64,000 bases of DNA, from contig JAEZKU010000065.1 in NCBI GenBank assembly GCA_023436065.1, positions 1-64,000 of the forward strand, in the 5' to 3' direction. Within the stretch, counting starts at the first letter, position 1, and the number at the start of each line of letters is the position of its first letter. Below, piece by piece: positions 27,217-36,847 of the stretch. Made by a program: the position numbers and the translations under genes. The DNA comes from Bacillota bacterium. Lineage in GTDB: Bacteria; Bacillota; Clostridia; Lachnospirales; Lachnospiraceae. The notes beneath the pieces were generated by a model. It was not told the origin of the DNA and made no database searches. It worked only from the letters and a program-made list of their open reading frames with translations.

Positions 27217-27257
27217 AAGCTGATTAGTAATTGCTCTACGCAATTATTAACCAGCTT
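27217..27257 (-). terminator. Terminator of the dnaE-pfkA unit
   Basis: 18-bp stem (AAGCTGGTTAATAATTGC on the minus strand, with two G-U pairs) around a 5-nt loop, followed by TTTTTCGC, about 73 nt after the pfkA stop. Confidence 0.8.
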
Positions 27258-27329
27258 ATATTCCTTAATGCTATGCCATACCTAAATTGATACAGCTTAT
27301 TCCTCTGTCATGATATTAAGAACTGTCTG

Positions 27330-28301
27330 CTACTTGGAAAGTCGAATAGAAAGATTAAACATATACTGTTCAATATCCTTGGTCATTGACAATCCTTCTT
27401 CAATATCAAAATCCACAAATTGTCCGTCTTTATAACCGACAATTCTCTTCGTCTTGCCTTCTACAAGCAAATCTACTGCTTTTGCACCCATCATGGAAGC
27501 ATATACACGGTCTCTTGTAGTAGGGCTGCCACCTCTCTGCGCGTGACCGATGATTGTAGCTCTGGTCTCCATACCTGTAGCAGCTTCGATTCTCTTTGCC
27601 ATACCGTTGGAATCACCGACACCTTCGGCATTTACTATGATATAATGCTTCTTTCCTTTTTTGCGCTTCTCAATGATACTGTTGATAATTCTCTGCTCAT
27701 CATAATCATAACGCTCAGGGAGAAGAATATCCTCTGCTCCGTTAGCGATACCGCACCATAATGCGATATAACCTGCATGTCTTCCCATTACCTCGATGAC
27801 ACTGCATCTTTCATGGGAGGTAGAAGTATCTCTTACCTTATCAATGGTCTCCATCGCTGTATTAACGGCTGTATCAAAACCAATGGTATAATCAGTGCAT
27901 GCAATATCCAAATCAATTGTTCCGGGAATTCCTACTGCATTGATGCCTCGTCTTGCCAGCTGCTGTGCTCCTTTGAAAGATCCATCACCACCAATGACTA
28001 CCAAGCCATCTATCTCGTGCTTTCTGCAAATCTCTGCTGCCTTGTCCTGAACCTCAGGCTTCAGCATTTCTAAACAACGTGCGGTATAAAGGATAGTACC
28101 GCCTCTTTGAATGATATCGGAAACACTTCTTGCATCCATATCAATGATGTCTTCTTCCAATAAACCCAGATATCCTCTCATGATACCCTTCACTTTACAA
28201 CCTGACGCTAAAGCAGTTCTTACCACTGCTCTGATTGCGGCATTCATACCAGGCGCATCCCCGCCACTGGTCAGCACACCAATCGTTTTAACATTTCCCA
28301 T
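27330..28301 (-). CDS. pfkA: ATP-dependent 6-phosphofructokinase
   Basis: Phosphorylates fructose-6-phosphate, the committed step of glycolysis. The 323 residues include GVLTSGGDAPGMNAAIR (ATP site), VVIGGDGSFKGA (GGDGS is typical of ATP-using enzymes), PGTIDLD (usually TIDND; the catalytic Asp is kept) and VIEVMGRHAGYIALW. It sits 43 nt after dnaE and probably shares its transcript, an arrangement common in Clostridia. Confidence 0.96.
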   Translation of the reverse strand: MGNVKTIGVLTSGGDAPGMNAAIRAVVRTALASGCKVKGIMRGYLGLLEEDIIDMDARSVSDIIQRGGTILYTARCLEMLKPEVQDKAAEICRKHEIDGLVVIGGDGSFKGAQQLARRGINAVGIPGTIDLDIACTDYTIGFDTAVNTAMETIDKVRDTSTSHERCSVIEVMGRHAGYIALWCGIANGAEDILLPERYDYDEQRIINSIIEKRKKGKKHYIIVNAEGVGDSNGMAKRIEAATGMETRATIIGHAQRGGSPTTRDRVYASMMGAKAVDLLVEGKTKRIVGYKDGQFVDFDIEEGLSMTKDIEQYMFNLSIRLSK

Positions 28302-28344
28302 TGTTATAACCTCCGCTTCATCAACAACTAAAGACTACAGTATT

Positions 28345-31300
28345 CTAATCTATTTTTCCCTGTTTTTCAATACTCTTTTCTGTAATTCGTATATTTTCTT
28401 CTGAATAAATTGTCATTAGCCGTTGAATCAGATCCCTATCTGCCTTTACATTTCTACTTTTTGGTAGTTTCTTCATACATTTTTCCGCTTCACAATAGAT
28501 CACCACAGTATCATTCCCGTCGTACTGATCAAGCAGGCCATACAGGGATTGCTCGTCTTTCTGGAAGTCTGAAAGGCTCTTATACTTGATCCAGACCTCC
28601 TGCGGTATACTGTCAAACGGTATGATGTCCTGGCAAATCAGCTTTGCTGCTTTTTCCTCCTCCACGGTTACCTTTCCACGGACGAAAATCTTTCGATCGG
28701 GTTCAATCACGGATTTATATTTTTCATAATCCTTCGGAAATATTATAACCTCTACAGTGCCGAATAAATCCTCAAGAGTGATAAAAGCCATCATGCTGTT
28801 GGTGCGTGTTGTCTTCACGGTCTTCGAGGTAACCATTCCGCCGATGACCTCCTGATTGCCATCTGTTACCTTGGGTTTGTCTGTTTCCTCATCAATCATA
28901 AAATCATTGGAATTGACTGTCACATTTTTCTTGATGCGAAGCTCATACTCCTCCAGAGGATGCCCACTGACGTAGATACCAAGTACCTCTTTCTCAAAGG
29001 CCAACAGCTGCTCCTTACTGTATTCCGTAATATCAGGCATCGTCATCTCATACTCATTCTTTTCCTCTTCACCGGCAAAATCAAATAATGTCATCTGTCC
29101 GGTCAGGGATTTCTTCTTATCCGCAGCGATATCATCCAGAATTTGTACATAATTCATCATCAGCTGTCTGCGGTTCGGATGCAGATTAGAAAATACTCCG
29201 GCTTTGATAAAGCTTTCAATGGTTCTCTTATTCACTTCTTTGCCTGATAATCTTGTCGCGAAATCCTTTAGCGAGACAAACGGACCGTTCTCCTCCCGTT
29301 CCGCTACAATTGAATCAATGACCGGTTTTCCGACTCCCTTGATTGCAGACAATGCGTAACGGATTGCTCCGTTCGATACTGTAAATACGGTATCTCCTTC
29401 ATTAATGTCAGGTGGAAGTATCTCAATTCCCATCTGTCGGCAGGTATAGATATACTCTGAAACCTTACCCGGGTTATCAATGACGGAGGTCATCAGAGCC
29501 GCCATGAATTCTACGGGATAATAGCATTTTAAGTAAGCGGTCTCATAGGATACAACTGCATAAGCCGCAGCATGGGACTTATTGAAGGCATACTTTGCAA
29601 AGTCCATCATCTCATCATAGATATGGTTCGCTACAGCCTCGGGAATACCGTTTTTGATACAGCCGGGAACTCCCTCCTCTTCATTGCCGTATACAAAGGC
29701 CTTCCGCTCCTTGATCATGACGGCTTCCTTTTTCTTGGACATGGCACGACGCACCAGATCACTACGACCATAGCTGTAACCGGCCAGGTCACGCACAATC
29801 TGCATTACCTGTTCCTGATATACGATACAACCATAGGTCGGTGACAGAATTGGCTCCAGCTGGGGGCATTCATAGGTAATATGCCCTGCCTCGTTCTTCC
29901 CCTTGACATACCGAGGGATAAATTCCATCGGGCCCGGACGGTATAATGCAATACCCGCTATGATGTCCTCTAAGCTCCTGGGCTTCAGTTCCTTCATGAA
30001 ATTCTTCATTCCGGCACTTTCCAACTGGAAGATACCCTCCGTCTTAGCGGAGGAAATCAGATCATATACCTTTTGGTCATTATAATCTATCTTTTTAATG
30101 TCGAATTGCTTCTCCTCGGAAGCAGAATTCTTATATGCCTTATTCACCAACCCTTCCGCATTCTGGATGACAGTCAGGGTTCGAAGACCGAGAAAGTCCA
30201 TCTTAAGCAGACCCAGCTCTTCCAGGGTGGTCATCGTGAACTGGGTAGTAATGGAATAATCAGAGGAACGGGATAGCGGCACATATTCATCCAGGCTCTC
30301 TTTGCCGATTACAACGCCCGCAGCATGCATCGAAGTATGTCTTGGCAGGCCCTCCAGACGCTTAGACATATCGATCAGGTACTTCACTTCATTATTCGTT
30401 TCATACAGCTGTTTTAGCTCTTTGTTGGCATTCAGTGCCTTCTCAATCGTGATACCGATCTCGGTCGGGATCATCTTAGCAACCGTATCCACCTGAGCAT
30501 AGGGCAGATCCAGTGCCCGGCCGACGTCACGAATTACCGCTCTTGCAGCCATCGTTCCGAAGGTTATGATCTGAACCACCTTGTCCTTCCCGTACTTGGC
30601 TGTTACATAATCAATGACCTCCTGACGGCGTTCATAGCAGAAGTCAATATCGATATCTGGCATGGTAAGTCGTTCCGGGTTCAGGAAACGTTCGAACAGC
30701 AGATTATATTTGATGGGGTCGATATCTGTGATATGTAAGGAATAGGATACGATCGAACCTGCAGCACTTCCTCGTCCGGGTCCAACACTTATATTATTGT
30801 CCCTGGCATATTTGATAAAGTCCCAGGTAATCAGAAAGTAGTCGACAAAGCCCATATTACGGATGGTATCAAGCTCATATACCAAACGCTCCTTCAGCTC
30901 CTCTGTTACAGGCTGATACCGTTCCTTCAGTCCTTCCTCACAGAGCATCGTCAGATATTCAAAGGCAGTATAAGGAGCCGGCACCGGATATACGGGCAAT
31001 TTATATTCACCGAAGGTAATTGTCACATTACAACGTCTGGAAATATCATAAGTATTCTGAAGTGCTTCCTTCGCATAGGGGAAGAGCTCCTGCATCTCCT
31101 CGGGGGATTTCAGATAATACTGCCCCCCCTCATAACGCATACGATTTTCGTCGGTTACTTTCTTCTGTGTCTGGATACAAAGCAGAATATCATGCGGGTT
31201 AGCGTCCTCTGCGTAGGTATAATGGACGTCATTCGTAGCCACTAATTTAATTCCCGTATCCTGAGAAAGTCGCAGTAATCCCTGATTCACCGACTTCTGC

Positions 31301-31845
31301 TCCTGCATTCCATGGTCCTGCAACTCCAGAAAGAAATTATTTTCTCCGAAGATACTCTGTAGCTTCAGGGCAGATGCCTTAGCCTCTGCATAAAAGCCTC
31401 TTCGGATATTAGTCGCAATCTCCCCAGCAAGACAGGCGCTTAAAGCAATGATGCCCTCGCTGTATTGTTGCAGCACCTCATAGTCGATTCTTGGTCTATA
31501 ATAAAAGCCCTCCAGAAAACCTCTGGAGACAATTTTCATCAGATTCTGATAGCCGATATTATTCTCTGCAAGCAGTACCAGATGATGATACCGCTCCTCG
31601 GAGGCACCGACTTCACGGTCAAATCTGGAGTTCGGGGCAACATAAACCTCACACCCGATAATTGGCTTTATCCCCTCCGCCATACAGGTTTTATAAAAAT
31701 CGATGACACCGTACATGACACCATGGTCGGTGATCGCCAAACTATCCATACCCAGCTCCTTGGTACGCGCAACCATTTCTCTGATCTTGCCGGAGCCGTC
31801 TAATAAACTGTATTCTGTATGTACATGTAAATGTGTAAAATTCAT
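28345..31845 (-). CDS. dnaE: DNA polymerase III alpha subunit
   Basis: A replicative polymerase of the DnaE type, 1166 residues. It has an N-terminal PHP domain (HLHVHTEYSLLDG, about 1-270), the polymerase core with the catalytic Asp pair in PDIDIDFCYERR, the fingers region, helix-hairpin-helix (about 810-880) and a C-terminal OB domain (about 990-1070). I start at ATG 31845 because GGAGG is 6 nt upstream; the ATG at 31851 would abut the ribosome site. Co-transcription with pfkA is likely. The Gram-positive PolC would be encoded elsewhere. Confidence 0.97.
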   Translation of the reverse strand: MNFTHLHVHTEYSLLDGSGKIREMVARTKELGMDSLAITDHGVMYGVIDFYKTCMAEGIKPIIGCEVYVAPNSRFDREVGASEERYHHLVLLAENNIGYQNLMKIVSRGFLEGFYYRPRIDYEVLQQYSEGIIALSACLAGEIATNIRRGFYAEAKASALKLQSIFGENNFFLELQDHGMQEQKSVNQGLLRLSQDTGIKLVATNDVHYTYAEDANPHDILLCIQTQKKVTDENRMRYEGGQYYLKSPEEMQELFPYAKEALQNTYDISRRCNVTITFGEYKLPVYPVPAPYTAFEYLTMLCEEGLKERYQPVTEELKERLVYELDTIRNMGFVDYFLITWDFIKYARDNNISVGPGRGSAAGSIVSYSLHITDIDPIKYNLLFERFLNPERLTMPDIDIDFCYERRQEVIDYVTAKYGKDKVVQIITFGTMAARAVIRDVGRALDLPYAQVDTVAKMIPTEIGITIEKALNANKELKQLYETNNEVKYLIDMSKRLEGLPRHTSMHAAGVVIGKESLDEYVPLSRSSDYSITTQFTMTTLEELGLLKMDFLGLRTLTVIQNAEGLVNKAYKNSASEEKQFDIKKIDYNDQKVYDLISSAKTEGIFQLESAGMKNFMKELKPRSLEDIIAGIALYRPGPMEFIPRYVKGKNEAGHITYECPQLEPILSPTYGCIVYQEQVMQIVRDLAGYSYGRSDLVRRAMSKKKEAVMIKERKAFVYGNEEEGVPGCIKNGIPEAVANHIYDEMMDFAKYAFNKSHAAAYAVVSYETAYLKCYYPVEFMAALMTSVIDNPGKVSEYIYTCRQMGIEILPPDINEGDTVFTVSNGAIRYALSAIKGVGKPVIDSIVAEREENGPFVSLKDFATRLSGKEVNKRTIESFIKAGVFSNLHPNRRQLMMNYVQILDDIAADKKKSLTGQMTLFDFAGEEEKNEYEMTMPDITEYSKEQLLAFEKEVLGIYVSGHPLEEYELRIKKNVTVNSNDFMIDEETDKPKVTDGNQEVIGGMVTSKTVKTTRTNSMMAFITLEDLFGTVEVIIFPKDYEKYKSVIEPDRKIFVRGKVTVEEEKAAKLICQDIIPFDSIPQEVWIKYKSLSDFQKDEQSLYGLLDQYDGNDTVVIYCEAEKCMKKLPKSRNVKADRDLIQRLMTIYSEENIRITEKSIEKQGKID

Positions 31846-31999
31846 GTTCATCCTCCTTTCCTTCTAAGTATAGAAGAACTTAAGTCCATTCTATGTCACC
31901 CACAAAAACTTGTCAATAAGGCGTATCGCCGACAAATCAGGCAAATTTAGGAATTACACTATCCTCTTATCACAAAAAATTCCTTATCCTATCGCAACT

Positions 32000-32128
32000 A
32001 TCGGTACAGGCGGAGTACGTCAGGCTGTTGCTTCAAGGACTATAAAAATATTGCGGGAGCAGTACTGTTCCTTGAGGGTTTTTGCTACGGAGCTATGTAC
32101 CTGTCAGTAGCTCCCTGCCCACAAAGTA
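32000..32128 (+). repeat. 129-bp repeat unit, copy 1
   Basis: Begins ATCGGTACAGGCGGAGTACG, has GGCTGTTG at +24, an inner GGGAGCAGTACTGT block, and ends CACAAAGTA. It aligns end to end with copy 2 at roughly 70% by eye, and both copies are 129 bp. Confidence 0.75.
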
Positions 32129-32144
32129 TATTACCGTGGTGATA

Positions 32145-32273
32145 ATCGGTACAGGCGTAGTACGTCAGGCTGTTGTAAGTAAGTTTAAATGATTTTGCCG
32201 GAGTGGTACTGTCTCTTGAGAGTTTTTTTCTGCGTAACTATGCACCCGGTGGGAGCTTCGTTCTCACAAAGTA
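32145..32273 (+). repeat. 129-bp repeat unit, copy 2
   Basis: Begins ATCGGTACAGGCGTAGTACG and ends CTCACAAAGTA, 145 bp after copy 1. Its GATTTTGCCGGAGT block pairs with the inverted copy 3 to form a hairpin of about 240 bp. Confidence 0.8.
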
Positions 32274-32384
32274 CGAAGTCCCGGTGCGAGTGTAGCAGGA
32301 AAAACCTCGAAAGAGATAGTATTACTCCGGCAAAATCTTGTGTCACTATATTCAACAGCCGTGACTCGTACACGCCTACCAGTT
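32274..32384 (-). repeat. Inverted, diverged repeat unit, copy 3
   Basis: On the minus strand it starts ACTGGTAGGCGTGTACGAGT and continues CACGGCTGTTG, matching the starts of copies 1 and 2, then GATTTTGCCGGAGT. Its first bases include the last codon and TAG stop of the polysaccharide deacetylase gene, so the repeat reaches into the coding end. Confidence 0.7.
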
Positions 32385-33809
32385 CTGTGGCGGCCGGTCA
32401 GGGTCAAGCACATTCTTTACATCAAATAAATCCTTCAACCGTTCCGGGTACTGCAGCATTGCCTGCCCGTCAATCGGTCTGCGTCCCATTCGGATATAAT
32501 CCTTTCGGATCTGCATCCAGGGCTTGGAATACACATTCAGGAATAAACGGAAACCCTTCTGCCTGAGATAATGGTATTTGTCCCCGGTATACGGTCCTAC
32601 CGTCTGCTCCATATCTACCCCGAACGGAAATACATAGACATCGGTCTTCCCGATCAGCGGTTCTACTTCCTTAAGCCATCTGTCTGTGTCCCGCTTCAAT
32701 AGCTCAAATGACTCTGTCTGCATATTCTTATGGCCCCAGCTGTGAGACCCAAATTCCCAGCCACCGGCTTTTAAAGCATCTGCAACCTTCTTAGCCGTCC
32801 TTCTGTCCTCCTCATAGGTGGGCGAATTCTTGTCATTGGTACGATAACCAAGAATCCCTTCATAGCCGGTCAAAGCAATCAGGCCCTTAGCCCCCTGATA
32901 AGAGAAGTCAGGATGTGCTTCGATAAACTCATCAAGGATCGGTACGATGTCATAGGCGCCTGTCATTATGGATCCATCCTCTGCTATCATCTCACACGCT
33001 GATTTTCCATTTTCATCTATGATAATTCTATTCGCAAAGCCATCTCCATCCATATAAGCATAATAGCTGACATCATCAATGGAGAGCACCATGGGTTTCT
33101 TTCCACTTCTCAGGTAAATCTTCGCTTCCTGATAGCTTTCTGAACCATCCTTATCTACCAGTTCAGTCAGATCCGACATATTGACCAATACATAGCCATC
33201 CTCATAAAGCCTCTCGATGATCTTATTGAATTCCTTGATTGTCGCCATATACATGTTATAGCCCTTGGCCCTGCTGTCTCCGTCAAAGGCTTTTTTCGGG
33301 TCTGCAACCAGGGAATGAAAAAAGATATGATTGATCTGTGTAATGGAATCATATGTGCCGCCGTATAATACCAGCTCACTTTGCTGCTTCCCAAGACGAT
33401 CAATCGCATCTGTCAGAGCAGGATACATTGAATAATCACCTTCCGGACCCACATACCCTTTCAGTAGTGCGATTGCATCCTCATATTGATAACCCAGAGC
33501 CAGACGATCTGCTTTAGCCACGAGGTCTTCCCTGTCCTTGATCTCCTGATTAAGCTTAGCCTGTAGTTCTAAAGCCTCCCGTTCCTCCGGTGTTAGTTCA
33601 TCCTCAGAGCTGTCAGCCCCCTTTGCCTGTGAGGTCTTAATAATCTCGGTATCGCTCTCAGCCTGTTGATTTTCTACTTTCGGCAGAGAATCCTCTGCCG
33701 TCCTGGTAACATACCAGCGATATGCTCCGAACAGTACCAGTAGAATCACAACCTCGATTAAAATAGTATTGAATAGATGCTTTTTCGGATTTTGGTTTTG
33801 CTTTGCCAT
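32376..33809 (-). CDS. Membrane-anchored polysaccharide deacetylase family protein
   Basis: A 477-residue protein with a short cytoplasmic start, one signal-anchor helix (about 12-30, ILIEVVILLVLFGAY), a helical/charged spacer to about 120, and a C-terminal NodB-type domain. The metal-site motifs are altered from TFDDG to SIDDV and H-S-x-x-H is present as GSHSWGH. It probably removes acetyl groups from a wall or capsule glycan outside the cell. I use ATG 33809 with GGAAGAGG 8 nt upstream; the frame is open for 40 more codons, but those have no good ribosome site. The stop lies inside a repeat unit. Confidence 0.78.
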   Translation of the reverse strand: MAKQNQNPKKHLFNTILIEVVILLVLFGAYRWYVTRTAEDSLPKVENQQAESDTEIIKTSQAKGADSSEDELTPEEREALELQAKLNQEIKDREDLVAKADRLALGYQYEDAIALLKGYVGPEGDYSMYPALTDAIDRLGKQQSELVLYGGTYDSITQINHIFFHSLVADPKKAFDGDSRAKGYNMYMATIKEFNKIIERLYEDGYVLVNMSDLTELVDKDGSESYQEAKIYLRSGKKPMVLSIDDVSYYAYMDGDGFANRIIIDENGKSACEMIAEDGSIMTGAYDIVPILDEFIEAHPDFSYQGAKGLIALTGYEGILGYRTNDKNSPTYEEDRRTAKKVADALKAGGWEFGSHSWGHKNMQTESFELLKRDTDRWLKEVEPLIGKTDVYVFPFGVDMEQTVGPYTGDKYHYLRQKGFRLFLNVYSKPWMQIRKDYIRMGRRPIDGQAMLQYPERLKDLFDVKNVLDPDRPPQNW

Positions 33810-34072
33810 TGGTTTTGCCTCTTCCATTTTATGTCTAATGTTGTCGATTTCGTATGATTTCATTATAACATACTCAACTTTGTTAATCCTTACGATAGTA
33901 TTAATTTCCTCAGTAATTATTGTTAACAATATATTTCATTTTATAAAGGATTATCATAATTTTGTAAAATAACAGAATTATGTTATCAAGCCCAAGCTGC
34001 GAACGAACCTCCAACTTAAGGTTGTACATCAGGATTACCGGTGTTACAATAAATCGGAAAGGAAATAGACCG

Positions 34073-35839
34073 ATGAAAATCATATTTTTATCCGAAACTG
34101 CCCATCCGGCAATGATAGACCAAATGAAATCCAGAGGAGTCGTCGTCCTCATTCCAAGGGATGACCGCTTCGACTTCAGAATTGGCAGTCATGCAGATCT
34201 TGTACTGTCAATTGTTGATCATACCTTAATCCTTGACGAAAATGCCTCAAAAAGTATCTTCCGCCAACTGGATGCCCTGGGTGTTCCCTATGTGACAGGA
34301 AGCTCAAGGCTTTCTTCAGATTATCCTGAGGATATCGCTTACAATGCTGTTGTGACAGAAAATGTTCTGATTCACAGGCTTGATTATACCAATTCCCTTC
34401 TTCTGCAGCATAGCAAAAACAGTGGGAAGCAGCTGATCCCGGTCAGACAGGGCTATACCAAATGCTCGACCGTGATCGTCAGTAAGGAAAGCATCATCAC
34501 GAGTGATCAGGGCATCTATGAAGCGGCAAAGGACTTCATGAAGGTACTGCTGATACAGCCCGGACATGTGTTGCTTGAGGGCTTTGATACCGGCTTTCTG
34601 GGAGGAGCCAGCGCAAGCTTTGAGGATGCAGTCATCTTTCACGGGGATCTGAGTATGCATCCTGATTTTGAGAAAATTCAGAGCTTTATTGAGTCGGAAC
34701 AGAAGAAATTGATCTACTTTAAGGATTTTCCTTTGACAGATATCGGCTCCATCCTCGTATATGAGTACCCGGAAAGCAGCCTCACTAAAGACACAGTCCA
34801 CAGGAAGCATGTCAATATCCCCATCTTCGTATCACATGCCGGCTGTCCCAATGACTGCGTCTTCTGCAACCAAAGAAAAATCACTGCAAAGGTTGATGCG
34901 ATGACACTCCGGGAGGTGTCTGAGCAGGTGGAGGCTTATACCTCGACACTGGAGGAAGGTACTTGGACAGAACTTGCCTTCTTTGGGGGAAGCTTTACAG
35001 GCATAGAAACAGCTCTTCAGGAGAGTTATCTGAAACTTGCTTATGAATATAAAAGAACAGGAAGAATTAATGCTATTCGCCTTTCCACCAGACCGGATTA
35101 TATTTCCCCTGAGATTCTTGAGCGACTGAAAAAATATGAGGTTGACATCATAGAGCTCGGAGTCCAGTCCCTGATCGGTGAGGTTCTGGAGGCTTCGAAC
35201 CGTGGGCATCAGGTTACTGATGTCTACACGGCCGTGGCTTTGATTAAGGCTTATGGTTTTCAACTTGGAATTCAATTAATGGTAGGGCTGCCGGAGGATA
35301 CGAAGGAGCACTGTGTTCTCTCCTCAAAGCTTGCAGCATTACTAAAACCTGAATTTGTCCGTATCTATCCTACCCTTGTCATCAGAGAGACAGAATTGGC
35401 GAGACTTTCAAGCCGCGGGGAATATCATCCTCTGACACTCGATGAGGCTGTGGACTGGACGAAGGAAATGCTTCAGGTTTTCTTTAAAAGCCAGATACCT
35501 GTTATCCGGATCGGACTTCAGCCGACAGACCTGATCACAGAAGGTAAAGAGGTCCTGTATGGTCCCTTTCATCCTGCATTTCGGCAGCTGGTTGAAAGTG
35601 CTTATTTTCTGGATCTCATAAAATCAGGTTTATCAGAATTATATCCCACCAAAGCTTCCAATCAGAATATCCTGATCCTGTGCAATCCAAAGGATATATC
35701 CCAGGTAGTCGGGCATAAACGCAGGAATATACTTGAGCTTAAGAAGGATTTTCCACACCTTCGGGTAATCCGGGACCAAAGCATCGGACCAATGCAGCTT
35801 GAATTCCGTATTACTTCCTCAGATAATACCCTGCAATAA
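34073..35839 (+). CDS. DUF6873-like domain fused to a radical SAM protein
   Basis: A 588-residue protein. Residues 1-240 resemble the DUF6873 (GME-fold-like) family, with FRIGSHADLVLSIVDHTLI, GYTKCSTVIVSKESIITSD and LLEGFDTGFLGGASASF. The rest is a radical SAM domain with the cluster motif C258-x3-C262-x2-C265 (GCPNDCVFCNQ), FFGGSFTGIE, and an Elp3/COG1243-like core (LSTRPDYISPEILERL, ELGVQSLIGEVLEASNRGH). The two parts are often separate genes, as far as I recall, so this looks like a fusion. The start at ATG 34073 has AAGGAAAT upstream. The substrate is unknown; tRNA modification is one option given the Elp3-like half. Confidence 0.75.
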   Translation: MKIIFLSETAHPAMIDQMKSRGVVVLIPRDDRFDFRIGSHADLVLSIVDHTLILDENASKSIFRQLDALGVPYVTGSSRLSSDYPEDIAYNAVVTENVLIHRLDYTNSLLLQHSKNSGKQLIPVRQGYTKCSTVIVSKESIITSDQGIYEAAKDFMKVLLIQPGHVLLEGFDTGFLGGASASFEDAVIFHGDLSMHPDFEKIQSFIESEQKKLIYFKDFPLTDIGSILVYEYPESSLTKDTVHRKHVNIPIFVSHAGCPNDCVFCNQRKITAKVDAMTLREVSEQVEAYTSTLEEGTWTELAFFGGSFTGIETALQESYLKLAYEYKRTGRINAIRLSTRPDYISPEILERLKKYEVDIIELGVQSLIGEVLEASNRGHQVTDVYTAVALIKAYGFQLGIQLMVGLPEDTKEHCVLSSKLAALLKPEFVRIYPTLVIRETELARLSSRGEYHPLTLDEAVDWTKEMLQVFFKSQIPVIRIGLQPTDLITEGKEVLYGPFHPAFRQLVESAYFLDLIKSGLSELYPTKASNQNILILCNPKDISQVVGHKRRNILELKKDFPHLRVIRDQSIGPMQLEFRITSSDNTLQ

Positions 35840-35843
35840 TTAG

Positions 35844-36731
35844 CTAAAAGGTTTTTATCACTTCCTCTGCTATGCGGATAAATTCTTTCATGGCAGAGGA
35901 AAGCCATTTATCACGATGCCATATCATCTGTGATCGAATATCATAATCACAGGCATAGTCCAGTGGAATAAGCCGCCCTGTACTGATCTCCGCTCCTGCC
36001 GCTGCTTTCGGCAGCACACAGACTCCGAGTCCGCTTTCAGTCAGGTTTTTTATTGCCTGTATACTTTCCGTCTCCAGGATTATCTTTGGCGTTACTGCGT
36101 TTCTCTCCAGATCATTCAGAAAATTTCTCCGGTAATAGGCCGCAGGTTCAGCCATGATCAGCGGAACGCCAGCAAAGTCCCTGGGACCAAGATTTTTTCG
36201 CAATGCAAGAGGGTCCTCTCGGGCTGCCAGAACGTAAATCGGTTCTACCCTTTCGGCGGTGAACAGTATTTCAGGAACTTTGCTTAGATACCCAATGGTG
36301 TAAGCCAGGTCGATTTTATTCTCTCTCAGCTCGTGCAAAAACTCCGAGCATTTCAATATCCTTAATTGAAGCTCTACCTTAGGAAAGAGCGACTTATAGG
36401 CCTTAATGATAGCCGGCATCCTTTCGATACATAAGGAATCACAGATTCCGATCCTAATTGTTCCCGTCTCACCGGTTGCCTCTCTGGAAAGCTCCTGAAA
36501 ATTCTGTGACAGCTTTAATAGTTGACTGACCGTCGGCACCAGTCCGCGTCCAGCTTCTGTCAGGGTTACCTTCTTTCCAATTCTGTCAAATAAAGAAACT
36601 CCCAATTCCTCTTCCAGCTTCTTGATGTGCAGAGTGATACAGGACTGGGTATACCCCAATTTGTCCGCTACTCTGGTAAAGTTAAGCTCGTTACTTAATT
36701 CATAAAATGTCTGCAGCTGTTTAAAATCCAT
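35844..36731 (-). CDS. LysR-family transcriptional regulator
   Basis: A 295-residue protein with an N-terminal winged helix (MDFKQLQTFYELSNELNFTRVADKLGYTQSCIT...) and a LysR substrate-binding domain (about 90-290). The start ATG 36731 has GGAG 7 nt upstream. It is divergent from the 167-residue gene at 36848, with an ideal LysR box between them, so that gene is its probable target besides itself. It nearly abuts the convergent radical SAM gene (4 nt). Confidence 0.92.
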   Translation of the reverse strand: MDFKQLQTFYELSNELNFTRVADKLGYTQSCITLHIKKLEEELGVSLFDRIGKKVTLTEAGRGLVPTVSQLLKLSQNFQELSREATGETGTIRIGICDSLCIERMPAIIKAYKSLFPKVELQLRILKCSEFLHELRENKIDLAYTIGYLSKVPEILFTAERVEPIYVLAAREDPLALRKNLGPRDFAGVPLIMAEPAAYYRRNFLNDLERNAVTPKIILETESIQAIKNLTESGLGVCVLPKAAAGAEISTGRLIPLDYACDYDIRSQMIWHRDKWLSSAMKEFIRIAEEVIKTF

Positions 36732-36745
36732 ACCCGCTCCAATCG

Positions 36746-36760
36746 ATAACAAATTGTTAT
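36746..36760. promoter_or_regulatory. LysR-type T-N11-A box
   Basis: ATAACAA-A-TTGTTAT, a perfect 7+1+7 palindrome that fits T-N11-A exactly. It lies 15 nt upstream of the lysR start in the divergent intergenic region. Confidence 0.7.
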
Positions 36761-36847
36761 TATAACTATGATTATGATTAATTTCTGTTATATATAAGGA
36801 TATGCTATCATAGACTCATCAAACATGCAAGAAAAGGAGCTGAAGAT

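Larger units (their letters stand above)
31846..32375. other. 530-bp intergenic region with three diverged repeat units
   Basis: Beyond the dnaE leader (31846-31999, no clear motif) the stretch is filled by two direct copies (32000-32128, 32145-32273) and one inverted copy (about 32274-32384) of a repeat of about 129 bp. No open reading frame here looks like a gene. Confidence 0.75.

Noticed and set aside
31910..32110. 66-codon plus-strand frame in the dnaE-deacetylase gap
   Set aside because: It lies across repeat copy 1, the frame is not kept in copy 2, and no ribosome site precedes it.
32000..32384. Integron attC sites
   Set aside because: Imperfect palindromes of similar size suggested attC, but no integrase, no cassette genes and no GTTRRRY-type core arrangement were seen.
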